Assembly (NCBI GenBank): GCA_946545105.1
Contig: CAMNMY010000021.1
Location: forward strand, 1-9,062
Direction of reading: 5' to 3'
Source of the DNA: an uncultured Clostridia bacterium
GTDB taxonomy: Bacteria > Bacillota_A > Clostridia > Christensenellales > UBA3700
DNA length: 9,062 nt
A model generated the notes under the pieces. The model was not told the origin of the DNA and searched no databases. It saw only the letters and a program-made list of their open reading frames with translations. Shown here piece after piece: positions 1 through 7,400 of the stretch. How positions within the stretch are numbered: position 1 is the first letter of the stretch; each line of letters begins with the position of its first letter. Made by a program: the position numbers and the translations under genes.

Positions 1-27
1 GTGCTATTCTCTTGTTTAAAAGTAAAA

Positions 28-966
28 CTATAACTGGTCTATCATAATATTTAAGTTTCTCAATTCTGGATCTTTTATGTTGTCTATTATTGAATATGCG
101 TGTGTATCCAAATTATTACACGTAGCTTTTGTTAAACCATTTTCTTTGAAATAATCTATAAACTCTTTTGCTATTGATTCTATAATCTCACGCTTTTTCG
201 TGTAATTATCCCCTTTATTATTTTCTGTTAATAAGAATTCAAATCTATCATATAAATCGTTAAATTCATTTAGATTCTTCATTGCTCTATACGCTACCTT
301 ATAATAAGGTGCATATTTATGATTCATCAAGAACGCTAAAGATACTCCATCTTCAACGAACTTAGCTAAAGCTACTTGCGCTGCAATATTATCTTCGTGT
401 GCAATACATCTTGCAAAGTTATATTGGCCCGCAAGACCCATCCTAACCATCTTGGCTGCAATCTTCTTAAACCAAACATCTTGAGGCATATTTAAAAGCT
501 CATTTCGAATCTTAGTAAATAATCCTAGTTTATCTTCAAACACTTCACCGTTTGTTGCTGTAGCTAAAGTATCTTCTGGTATTTGTAGCCATTCTCTCCA
601 AGTCGTTGGAGCTTTATTTGAACCGATAAACTTCTCATAGAATTCATCAATAATTAAAACACCGTGTCGATTGCCGCCCGCTGGATTCATCATATTTCTA
701 GTAAAACCATTGAATCCATTTGGAAGTTTTGCGTATGCTCTTTCTAATTTAAAGCCAAATGCTCTTTCATCTTCTTTTGTAATCCAAAGGCAAAATCCTG
801 GTTCAAAATCATGATCCCAAGAAATCTCATCATCAGCCATAAAGCATTCTGAGCCTTCGCCAACTAAGCCTACAGCAATTCTATCTTTAACATCTTTAAA
901 TTGCTCCTCAAGCATAGCTTTTCCATAAGCTTCATAATAATCTCTTGCTAACTTAAGCCCTTCCAT
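28..966 (-). CDS. DUF4037 domain protein, putative nucleotidyltransferase-fold
   Basis: This 312-residue protein matches what I know of the DUF4037 family along its whole length. Recognisable blocks are the N-terminal MLEEQF, then IAVGLVGEGSEC, the DHDFEPGFCLW block, ATNGEVFEDKLG near residue 140, and the GQYNFARC block near 180. Residues 38-39 (GS) followed by D51-H-D53 fit the polymerase-beta nucleotidyltransferase signature, Gly-Ser then about eleven residues then DxD. A third acidic residue may be E141 or D145, but I cannot assign it. There is no signal peptide or membrane segment, so it should be cytosolic. The ATG start lies inside the end of the upstream TPR gene (14-base overlap), which implies co-transcription and coupled translation. 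The stop is TAG. The substrate is unknown; nucleotide transfer is inferred from the motif only. The family call is firm and the function is not. Confidence 0.85.
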   Translation of the reverse strand: MEGLKLARDYYEAYGKAMLEEQFKDVKDRIAVGLVGEGSECFMADDEISWDHDFEPGFCLWITKEDERAFGFKLERAYAKLPNGFNGFTRNMMNPAGGNRHGVLIIDEFYEKFIGSNKAPTTWREWLQIPEDTLATATNGEVFEDKLGLFTKIRNELLNMPQDVWFKKIAAKMVRMGLAGQYNFARCIAHEDNIAAQVALAKFVEDGVSLAFLMNHKYAPYYKVAYRAMKNLNEFNDLYDRFEFLLTENNKGDNYTKKREIIESIAKEFIDYFKENGLTKATCNNLDTHAYSIIDNIKDPELRNLNIMIDQL

Positions 967-1786
967 AAATCTTATCTACCTTTTCTTTTAGCGTTTGTTT
1001 ATATGAATCAAAACCGAATTGTTCAAATGATGGAATACAAGATGATGCAACAAATGCCCAATATCCATTTTTGTTTGCTTTATCTGACATAAGATTTTCA
1101 TATGCCTTTTTCATGCAATCCATAATCTTATCTATGCACGCATCCATATCTAATGAAGCAAAGTATAATTGCGCCATATTTACATATGTAATTGCGATCT
1201 CTGGTTCCTTCCCATCAAGAGCTTTCATAATCTTTAATGCTTTATTATATAAATCTTCAGCCTTTTTGTATTCTTTTAAATCAACATAAGCTAATGCCAT
1301 GTTGTTATATAAACCGCCATACTTTTCATCATCTGGCTTTAGATATTTATTGTATAACTCAAGCGTTTTTTCATAGCAAGGCATTGCTCTATCTAATTCG
1401 TTAAACGCTTTAAGTGTTGTAGCCGCATTTAAATATATTGTTCCTGCAGAAGAAGAATCATCAAAGCCGTAGGTTTTTAATAATCCTAAAGCCTTATCAA
1501 TTGCCATCATTGCCTTAGTCTTTTCACCCATTTTTCTAAATAGGCCAATCATTTCAGATAGCATTGTCAATTGCCCAGATCTGTCTTTAAGAGAGTTCGC
1601 TTCCTTTTCCCAATAGTTCAATAATGTTTCTATTTCTGTATATTTTAATTGATCATATAGAGAATCTTCTTTAGCAAGGATTCTTCCTATCTCTATTCTT
1701 CCTTCTGGTTCTTCAGAATCTGGATTATAAAAGTTGGTATCACACAACACACAACGTGGCTCTTTGTAATCTTCTTCGTTTAACAT
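953..1786 (-). CDS. Tetratricopeptide repeat (TPR) protein, partner of the DUF4037 gene
   Basis: A 277-residue, acidic, soluble protein. The N-terminus has a single CxxC (C12, C15) in a short segment ending near residue 30, followed by helices. Four TPR-like helical pairs follow at about residues 70-103, 113-149, 156-190 and 195-232; the third (ALAYVDLKEYKKAEDLYNKAL) is the clearest match to the TPR consensus. The C-terminal 45 residues are not obviously TPR. TPR arrays bind peptides or partner proteins, so this is probably a scaffold or adaptor rather than an enzyme. The start is ATG at 1786, with an AAGGGG ribosome site only about four bases upstream, a little close; no other Met occurs before residue 75. 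Its 3' end overlaps the DUF4037 start by 14 bases, suggesting that the two products act together. A lone CxxC could bind metal only with other ligands. Confidence 0.85.
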   Translation of the reverse strand: MLNEEDYKEPRCVLCDTNFYNPDSEEPEGRIEIGRILAKEDSLYDQLKYTEIETLLNYWEKEANSLKDRSGQLTMLSEMIGLFRKMGEKTKAMMAIDKALGLLKTYGFDDSSSAGTIYLNAATTLKAFNELDRAMPCYEKTLELYNKYLKPDDEKYGGLYNNMALAYVDLKEYKKAEDLYNKALKIMKALDGKEPEIAITYVNMAQLYFASLDMDACIDKIMDCMKKAYENLMSDKANKNGYWAFVASSCIPSFEQFGFDSYKQTLKEKVDKIYGRA

Positions 1787-1806
1787 AATTCCCCTTTTTA
1801 CAAATA

Positions 1807-1858
1807 AAGGGACTATTAATGATTAGATTAGTAGTCCCTTAAATTTTTTGTTTTTTTT
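1807..1858. terminator. Bidirectional hairpin terminator between the SDR and TPR genes
   Basis: Two perfect 9-bp arms, AAGGGACTA at 1807-1815 and TAGTCCCTT at 1832-1840, enclose a 16-base loop. On the plus strand the stem is followed by two long T runs (1844-1858). On the minus strand it is followed by the weaker TTTATTTGT. It sits 32 bases after the stop of the minus-strand SDR gene and just 20 bases before the TPR start, so it should end SDR transcripts. There is little room left for a separate promoter for the TPR gene. The stronger T-tract faces the direction in which no gene is read. Confidence 0.75.
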
Positions 1859-1872
1859 ATTAATGCTTAGCT

Positions 1873-2964
1873 TTATTTCTTCTTTTCGTCTTCGTTTTCA
1901 CCCTTCATGTCTAGAAGTTGAACTTTACCTTCTACAGAAGCAACTGAAACCTTAATTGAATCGAAGATAGCAGCCTTGATATCAGCGTCCTTAACGCCTA
2001 AGCCCTTTGTTTCTGTTGGGTCAATGAATAAGTTGTAATCCATTGTGTATGGTAATTGGAATGGATCCATACCAGATTCGATACCTCTCTTATCGTAATC
2101 CTTTTGAACTGATCCCATACCTAACTTCATCATCCATGGAGCGATAGAGATAACCTTTCTTCCAGACATACCTCTTGCATCATAAACGATTGCTAAGAAT
2201 TCTTTCCATGTTAAGTTATACATACCGATTGGAATAGCTCTAAATCCATAACCTGGCTTTTGAACAGCAGCACCAGCTAAAGCTTGTCCTACTTGGTTAC
2301 ATGTTAACATAGCTGTACCACCAGCTGGGTACATTGTGAATGGAAGCTTATCCATACGAGCTAATTGATCGATAAGAATTGTCCAAACTGGCTTTCTTCC
2401 TGGTTGTGTACCAAAGATATATGGAAGTTCTAGAACTGAAGCGCTGAACTTGTCATCGCAGAACTTTTCAACAATCTTTTCTTGTTCAATTCTTGATCTG
2501 ATATATGGGTTGTGAGATAGGAACTCTTCACCTGTATATTTAATCTTTTGATTTGGGTTAGCAGCATTCTTTGTTAGACCTGCAGCTAGTTTGTACATAT
2601 AAGAGAAATATGATCCACAAACAACAGCATTCTTAACGCCTACTTTCTTACAGATTGGTAACAATCTCTCTAGTGGGTCGTTGTTGAATTTCTTGTATAC
2701 TTCATATACTGGTGGTGGACATTCTTTTCTTTCGTCAACACCTGCAGCGTACATAAATACGTCACAACCCTTTAACATTTCTTCAACTTCTGCATCTGAG
2801 CACTTGTTGATGTCTTTAAATTCTAATTCCATTTCTTTTGGAATTGGAGCGCCTTGTGGTAGAGGTGGCAATGCGACACTCTTTACTTGGTGGCCCATTT
2901 TGATTAATTCGATAGCAGCTTCACAACCTAGTAAACCTGTTCCGCCTATCATAAATACCTTCAT
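1873..2964 (-). CDS. NAD(P)-dependent epimerase/dehydratase-like (SDR superfamily) protein
   Basis: A 363-residue protein with an N-terminal Rossmann fold. It begins MKVFMIGGTGLLG, giving the GxxGxxG dinucleotide-binding motif at G7, G10 and G13. The next expected strand and turn follow (DVFMYAAGVDE, residues 68-78), then a helix and the VKNAVVCGS strand near 110-118. The usual catalytic YxxxK is replaced by Y154-I-R-S-R158, so the Lys is Arg; residues 180-185 (LPYIFG) match the LP.vyG block of extended SDRs. The C-terminal half would form the substrate domain and ends in a highly charged tail (GENEDEKKK). The substrate is unknown. Either it is an atypical reductase or epimerase, or a binding protein that has lost activity. 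An AGGAG site lies 8 bases before the ATG. It is transcribed divergently from the peroxidase operon, which hints at, but does not prove, a redox-related role. Confidence 0.8.
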   Translation of the reverse strand: MKVFMIGGTGLLGCEAAIELIKMGHQVKSVALPPLPQGAPIPKEMELEFKDINKCSDAEVEEMLKGCDVFMYAAGVDERKECPPPVYEVYKKFNNDPLERLLPICKKVGVKNAVVCGSYFSYMYKLAAGLTKNAANPNQKIKYTGEEFLSHNPYIRSRIEQEKIVEKFCDDKFSASVLELPYIFGTQPGRKPVWTILIDQLARMDKLPFTMYPAGGTAMLTCNQVGQALAGAAVQKPGYGFRAIPIGMYNLTWKEFLAIVYDARGMSGRKVISIAPWMMKLGMGSVQKDYDKRGIESGMDPFQLPYTMDYNLFIDPTETKGLGVKDADIKAAIFDSIKVSVASVEGKVQLLDMKGENEDEKKK

Positions 2965-3003
2965 AGTTAATTCTCCTCATAATTTTATATTTTAACAAAA
3001 GTA

Positions 3004-3012
3004 ATTATAACA
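3004..3012 (-). promoter_or_regulatory. Extended -10 promoter for the SDR gene
   Basis: On the minus strand the sequence reads TGTTATAAT, a perfect TGn plus TATAAT extended -10 element. Transcription would start near 2997, leaving a leader of about 33 bases with AGGAG placed correctly before the ATG at 2964. No good -35 hexamer sits 17 bases upstream, which is normal for extended -10 promoters. Confidence 0.6.
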
Positions 3013-3041
3013 TATATTTTAAATATATAAAGGTGTTTTTT

Positions 3042-3057
3042 TAGTGTTTTTACACTA
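3042..3057. promoter_or_regulatory. 16-bp palindrome between divergent promoters (candidate operator)
   Basis: TAGTGT and ACACTA are perfect inverted 6-bp arms separated by TTTT. The site lies about 45-60 bases upstream of the SDR transcription start and 26 bases upstream of the -35 of the peroxidase operon. A regulator bound here could act on either gene. It does not match the Rex, CIRCE or PerR consensus sequences that I know, and there is no T-tract, so it is not a terminator. The binding protein is unknown. Confidence 0.4.
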
Positions 3058-3083
3058 TTTTGCCATTTTTTTAAGATTACTAC

Positions 3084-3112
3084 TTGACCTAAGCATTTTT
3101 TGGGTTTAATAT
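3084..3112 (+). promoter_or_regulatory. Sigma-A-type promoter of the gpx-TSCPD-ohrR operon
   Basis: TTGACC (3084-3089) and TAATAT (3107-3112) are separated by exactly 17 bases, close to the housekeeping consensus. The start point would be near 3119, giving a leader of about 50 bases before the gpx ATG. Inverted repeats begin directly after the -10, as expected for a repressed promoter. Confidence 0.7.
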
Positions 3113-3116
3113 TTAG

Positions 3117-3142
3117 TTGAATTCAATTTAATTTGATTAAAT
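3117..3142. promoter_or_regulatory. Candidate OhrR operator (overlapping inverted repeats)
   Basis: Two AT-rich inverted repeats overlap the predicted transcription start. TTGAATTCAA at 3117-3126 is a perfect 10-bp palindrome. ATTTAAT-TTG-ATTAAAT at 3126-3142 has perfect 7-bp arms. Known OhrR sites in Bacillus are AT-rich palindromes built around AATTAAATT-like cores, and these resemble them. Position just after the -10 suits repression. Binding by the ohrR product of the same operon is inferred. Confidence 0.5.
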
Positions 3143-3169
3143 CTATTAAGAGAACACGGAGAATTATTT

Positions 3170-3646
3170 ATGGCAAGTATTTATGATTTTATTGTTAAAG
3201 ACAACAAAGGAAATGACGTAGCATTAGCAGACTACAAAGGCAAAGTTTTATTGATTGTTAACACTGCAACTGGTTGTGGTTTCACTCCTCAATATGCTGG
3301 TTTACAAGAATTGTATGACAAGTATCAAGATAAGGGATTTGAAATCTTAGACTTCCCTTGCAACCAATTTGCAATGCAAGCTCCAGGCTCTGCAGAAAAG
3401 ATTGCAACTTTCTGTACTGCTAGATACGGAACTACATTTAAGCAATTTAAGAAAATAAAAGTAAATGGCGCTGACGCAGATCCATTATATAAGTTTCTAA
3501 AATCTCAACAAGGTGGTAAACTATTTAGTAATATCAAATGGAACTTTACAAAGTTCTTAGTAGATAGAGATGGTAACGTTGTTGCTAGATTCGCTCCATC
3601 AATGAAACCAGAGAATTTAGAAAATAATATAAAGGAATTGTTATAA
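3170..3646 (+). CDS. gpx: Glutathione peroxidase family protein (thiol peroxidase)
   Basis: This 158-residue protein is full length for a bacterial Gpx. These enzymes reduce hydrogen peroxide and organic hydroperoxides in the cytosol, usually with thioredoxin in bacteria. The peroxidatic residue is C36 in the block NTATGCGFTPQY. The other members of the catalytic tetrad are visible as Q70 (in FPCNQFAMQAPGS), W124 and N125 (in KWNFTKFLVD). C82 in the FCTARYGTTF block lies 46 residues after C36, where thioredoxin-dependent members carry the resolving Cys, so a two-Cys mechanism is likely. C64 is the family's usual extra Cys. Two substitutions stand out: Gly35 directly before the catalytic Cys, and AMQAP where GxQEP is usual. 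The ATG is preceded by GGAG eight bases upstream. The stop overlaps the next start (TAATG), so translation is probably coupled. It is first in the operon and is likely repressed by the downstream OhrR. Confidence 0.95.
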   Translation: MASIYDFIVKDNKGNDVALADYKGKVLLIVNTATGCGFTPQYAGLQELYDKYQDKGFEILDFPCNQFAMQAPGSAEKIATFCTARYGTTFKQFKKIKVNGADADPLYKFLKSQQGGKLFSNIKWNFTKFLVDRDGNVVARFAPSMKPENLENNIKELL

Positions 3647-3903
3647 TGAAACACGAATACAAAACACAAATGACCTGCTCATCTAAAATCATCTTTGATT
3701 TGGATGACGACAAAGTATCAAACATTCAATTTATTGGCGGTTGTGACGGCAATCTAAAAGCTATTTCAAAATTAGTTGACGGATGGACAGTAGATCAAAT
3801 CACTGAAAAATTAGCAGGCAACACTTGTGGAAGAAGACCAACATCTTGCGCTGATCAATTAGCAAGAGCTGTAGCAAAAGCATATGAGGAAGAAAATTCA
3901 TAA
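3646..3903 (+). CDS. TSCPD domain protein (TIGR03905-like)
   Basis: An 85-residue protein that is essentially one TSCPD domain, which also occurs at the C-terminus of some ribonucleotide reductases. The family landmarks are present: T10-C11-S12 early, IQFIGGCDGNL with C33, and NTCGRRPTSCADQLA with C61 and C68. The signature TSCPD is TSCAD here, with Ala69 for Pro. The four cysteines are spaced in a way that could bind a metal such as zinc, by analogy with the reductase tail; that is an inference. No function is established for stand-alone members that I know of. The ATG shares its A with the stop of gpx, with an AAAGG site ten bases upstream, and its own stop overlaps the next start by one base. 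Position between a peroxidase and a peroxide sensor argues for a thiol-redox or metal-related job. Confidence 0.88.
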   Translation: MKHEYKTQMTCSSKIIFDLDDDKVSNIQFIGGCDGNLKAISKLVDGWTVDQITEKLAGNTCGRRPTSCADQLARAVAKAYEEENS

Positions 3904-4343
3904 TGGAAGAATTTGATCCACTTAAACTTTCAAATCAATTATGCTTCCCTATCTATGCATGTGCTAGAGAAATTCAAAAGGCATATACACCATTTTTAGA
4001 GGAATTAGATTTAACTTATACCCAATACATTACGATGATGGTTATGTGGGAAAGAAAAGAAATCTCCTTTAAAGAATTGGGCAATATTTTGTTTCTAGAT
4101 TCTGGCACCTTGACTCCTGTAATTAAGAATCTAGAAAAGAAAGGTTTTGTTGAAAAAGAACGCTCAAAAGAAGATGAGAGAAATGTAAATGTTCGTATAA
4201 CAAAACAAGGAGAGGACTTGAAGAATAAGGCTAAATACATACCTCAAAAAATGGTGTGTGCATACAAGCTTCCTCAAGATGAAGGAGCTCAACTATATTC
4301 TCTTATTTACAAATTGTTAAACATTATTTCAGAAAACAAATAA
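3903..4343 (+). CDS. ohrR: OhrR-type MarR family peroxide-sensing repressor
   Basis: A 146-residue winged-helix protein of the MarR family that aligns along most of its length with Bacillus subtilis OhrR. It has the LSNQLCFPIYACAREI block containing C14, the equivalent of the sensing Cys15. Y28 and Y39 match the two tyrosines that hydrogen-bond that Cys. The LDSGTLTPVIKNLEKKGFVEKERSxEDER segment (about residues 65-98) forms the recognition helix and wing. Oxidation of C14 by organic hydroperoxide or hypochlorite should release DNA. There is no second Cys in the C-terminal region, so it belongs to the one-Cys class, which uses a small thiol for mixed disulfides; C20 is an additional nearby Cys. 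It is last in the operon, with its ATG overlapping the previous stop by one base and AGGA twelve bases upstream. It probably represses its own operon through the inverted repeats at 3117-3142. No ohr gene is visible. Confidence 0.92.
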   Translation: MEEFDPLKLSNQLCFPIYACAREIQKAYTPFLEELDLTYTQYITMMVMWERKEISFKELGNILFLDSGTLTPVIKNLEKKGFVEKERSKEDERNVNVRITKQGEDLKNKAKYIPQKMVCAYKLPQDEGAQLYSLIYKLLNIISENK

Positions 4344-4353
4344 ATAATATCTA

Positions 4354-4417
4354 AATGCACCCTGATTTTGCTATGAACCCAAAAAGTTGAACAACAAGGA
4401 GGTGCATTATTCTTTTT
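4354..4417. terminator. Convergent hairpin, possible weak bidirectional terminator
   Basis: AATGCACC (4354-4361) and GGTGCATT (4401-4408) form an 8-bp stem around a long 39-base loop. On the plus strand TCTTTTT follows three bases after the stem. On the minus strand a T-rich stretch follows. It lies between ohrR and the converging LRR gene, where a terminator is expected. The large loop makes it weaker than usual. Confidence 0.4.
4374..4404. mobile_element. Possible remnant end of an IS3-family (IS150-like) insertion sequence
   Basis: The sequence from 4374 reads TGAACCCAAAAAGTTGAACA, resembling the terminal inverted repeats of IS150-group elements, which start with TG and carry a CCC..AAAAAGTTG..ACA core. 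It is followed by AAGGAGGT, a perfect ribosome-site sequence with no gene behind it. Read on the minus strand, it comes directly after the LRR stop codon, where the right end of such an element would follow its transposase stop. No second end and no intact transposase are present. The call rests on pattern memory alone. Confidence 0.35.
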
Positions 4418-7400
4418 AACTTACGCTCTTTTTGCTTATACCCGTTTGATATTTTGTTGGAGACCCCGTGTTTTGGCATTTATATGCTAAATCATATGTA
4501 TTTTGATGTTTTGAATCCGTTTTATAACACTTTTCCGTTTCCTCAAACATAGATGAACCCCAATAATATTCCCATGTAATTAATGTCTCTCCTGGATAAA
4601 ACTCCACTGCCATGCCATAAGTATTGTATATTTTAGTATCTAATGTAGACATATCTTTACGCGACTTAAATGCTGTGTTTTTAAACGCATCTCCACCAAA
4701 TGACATATAATCTAGATGCGAACAACTGTGTGGTATATTTATATATTTTAGATTTTCGCAATCAAAGAATGCATATTTACCAATTGCTTGAATGCCATGA
4801 ACTAAATATAAATTCTCTAATTTTCTACAACCATAGAAAGCATAGTCCGAAATTGTTTCTACCCTAGAGAATTCATTATCGTGATTGTTCATATAAACAT
4901 CTCTAACATCCGGATTCGCAGTAGACACAGAATCTATAAAGTTTCTAACATATGTATCAACTGCAGCCCAATCTCCATAACCAACACTCACTAAATTTTC
5001 ACAATTTTTAAAGCATGAGGTCATAATTTCGATTGTATAAGTAGGACGTTCAACATGCTCAACGCTTATTAGCGCCACGCAATCCATAAATGCTTCTTGC
5101 TCGAATCTTCTTACCTTTTTAGACACATATACATGTGTTAAAGCTGAATCTTCTTTAAACGTTAAATTTTGTATAGCAGTTATATTTGTATTTCGAAGAT
5201 CTACTGTTGTTATTTGTGTACAACCTCTAAACGCTGCGGCCCCTAAGCTATTAAGCGATGCTGGGAACACTGGAAGAGTTGTTAAGCTTGTACAACTAGC
5301 AAATGCAGCGCTTCCAATATTTGCCAATGTTGAATTTGCTGCCAATGATAGCGTTTGTAATCCGCTCGATGCGAATGCATATTGGCCGATGCTTGTTAAG
5401 GTGCTAGGTATTTCAAATGCTGTCGTACTAGAACATTTATTGAATGCGTATTCTCCAATTGTTTGCAATGTAGAATTTGATTCAAACGAAGCATCTAAAT
5501 GTGTACATTCTGAAAAAGCATAGTTCCCTATTGTTGTTGTATCGTTAGAAATTACTATCTTAGAAAGATCTGTTTTTCTAAAAGCATATTTGCCTATCGA
5601 AACCAAATTATTCGTGTAGGCTGGAGATGAACTTCCATCTTTAAATTTAACATCAACAAGATTTGTACAATAATCAAATGCACCATCTTCAATTGATGTT
5701 ATTGTAATTGGGAGAATTATATTTGTAATCGATCTTAATTTATAGAAGGAATTCTTTGGGATTGATGTAATACTAGAATCTATTCCACTCAAATCGAATG
5801 TTCCTGAAACAAGCGTTCCGTTAACATAAATATTTACTTCCCTGTTGTTATGATAGAATTCAAATGTTGATCCATTAAAATCAATGTTTAGATAATCATT
5901 CCAACTTGAAATATAAAGTTTTGATAATGCGCTCATGCCATTAAAAGCAGTAGCACCAACCTGAGTTACATTAGATATATCTAAAGAAGTTACATTTGTT
6001 GCATTATAAAAACCATTTTCGCAAATACTACTTGAATTAATAGTTACATATACATAAGCCGAATTACTTCCTAAATCCGTCCATTTCTTTTTTGCAGGAT
6101 ATGTTAGGTTAATTAAATATAAAGCTCCCTTAAAGATGTTATTAGACATCTCGCCAATGGTTGATGGGATTTCCAATGTATCTATTTTTGTTCCGCTAAT
6201 AAATTCGCTACCGATATCTGTTATGCTTGTTCCAGTTTCAAAAGTTAAAGTCTCTAAGTTTGAATCACCATAAAAAGCAAAGTTACCAAGGTTTGTTACA
6301 CTTGCTGGTATTATAATGCTTGTTATTCCTGTATAAGCGAATCCTGATGATTCAACAGTAGTTAGATTTGACCCAGACTCAAATGATACTGTTTCAAGAG
6401 CGCTACAATTAGCAAATGCACTAGCCCCTATTGTTTCTACACTTGCTGGGATAGTTATACTTGTAATACCTGTGTATGCAAAACAACTATCTAAAATTGT
6501 TTCAAGAGTTGAATTTGCTTCAAAATTAACTGTTGTCAATGTTGGAATATGGTCAAAGCCCATAATCGTTTGAATATCATTTGGTACATTCAATGTGCTT
6601 ATTTGTGTGTTTGCGAATGCATATTGTCCAATGCTTGTTAAATTTGGATTAAGTGTTATAGAAGATATATTTGTACCATTGAATGCGCTATTGCCTATTG
6701 TTGTTAAAGCAGTTGGGAACGTAATGCTCGTTAAGCCTGCTCTATAAAATGCAAATTCTCCGATTTGAGCAACAGTGTTTGGCAAACTTATAGAAGTAAT
6801 ATCTGTACATCTATAGAACTTGTATTGGCTTATTGCAGTTAAGCTCATTGAACTTAAGTCAACACTAGTTACTTCATTTTGCCCAATGAACAATCTTATT
6901 ATGCTATAATTGCTAACATCATTGGCTAGAATTGTAGTTTGAGTAAATGCCATATAATGAGCTATTGATTCAATATACAAATCAACATCTCCACCCGTTC
7001 CGATTCTTGAGTTCAACTCTGTCAAATTATGTGGAACAACTAAAGACGTAATGCCTGCGTTTTCAAGTGCATATTGATTAATTGTTTCAATAGTATCTGG
7101 CAAATTAATAGTTGTTACATATGTTAAGCCACGCAAAGCGCTTTGAGCAATACTTGTACCGCTAGTTATTGTTATGCTCGTTAATGATTTTGGGACATAA
7201 TAACCATTTGCCAAATATTCATAGCTACTTGCTGATCCAGTATTTCTAAATATATATCCAAATGCTTTTGTAGATGTTGGAGTATCAGCTATAAATGGTA
7301 GCGTTATGCTTGTAATTGAATTAGCTCCACTTAAAGCATTTTGCCCCATACTTGTTAAACTAGAACCTGCCTCTATATCAAAAGTTGTTAATGCTGAACA

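Noticed and set aside
11..36. Possible terminator after the DUF4037 gene
   Set aside because: The sequence downstream of the TAG is AT-rich but shows no stem before the window edge.
1071..1289. 72-codon plus-strand frame within the TPR gene
   Set aside because: It is a shadow of the TPR coding sequence, with a low-complexity product and no ribosome site.
2681..2995. 104-codon plus-strand frame opposite the SDR gene
   Set aside because: It is antisense to a well-supported Rossmann-fold gene and has no recognisable features.
2998..3012. Possible PerR box over the SDR -10 element
   Set aside because: Only the first half-site TTATAAT matches, and that is simply the -10. The second half matches at three of seven positions.
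4016..4240. 74-codon minus-strand frame opposite ohrR
   Set aside because: It is fully overlapped by a confidently identified regulator and encodes a Ser/Phe-rich shadow product.
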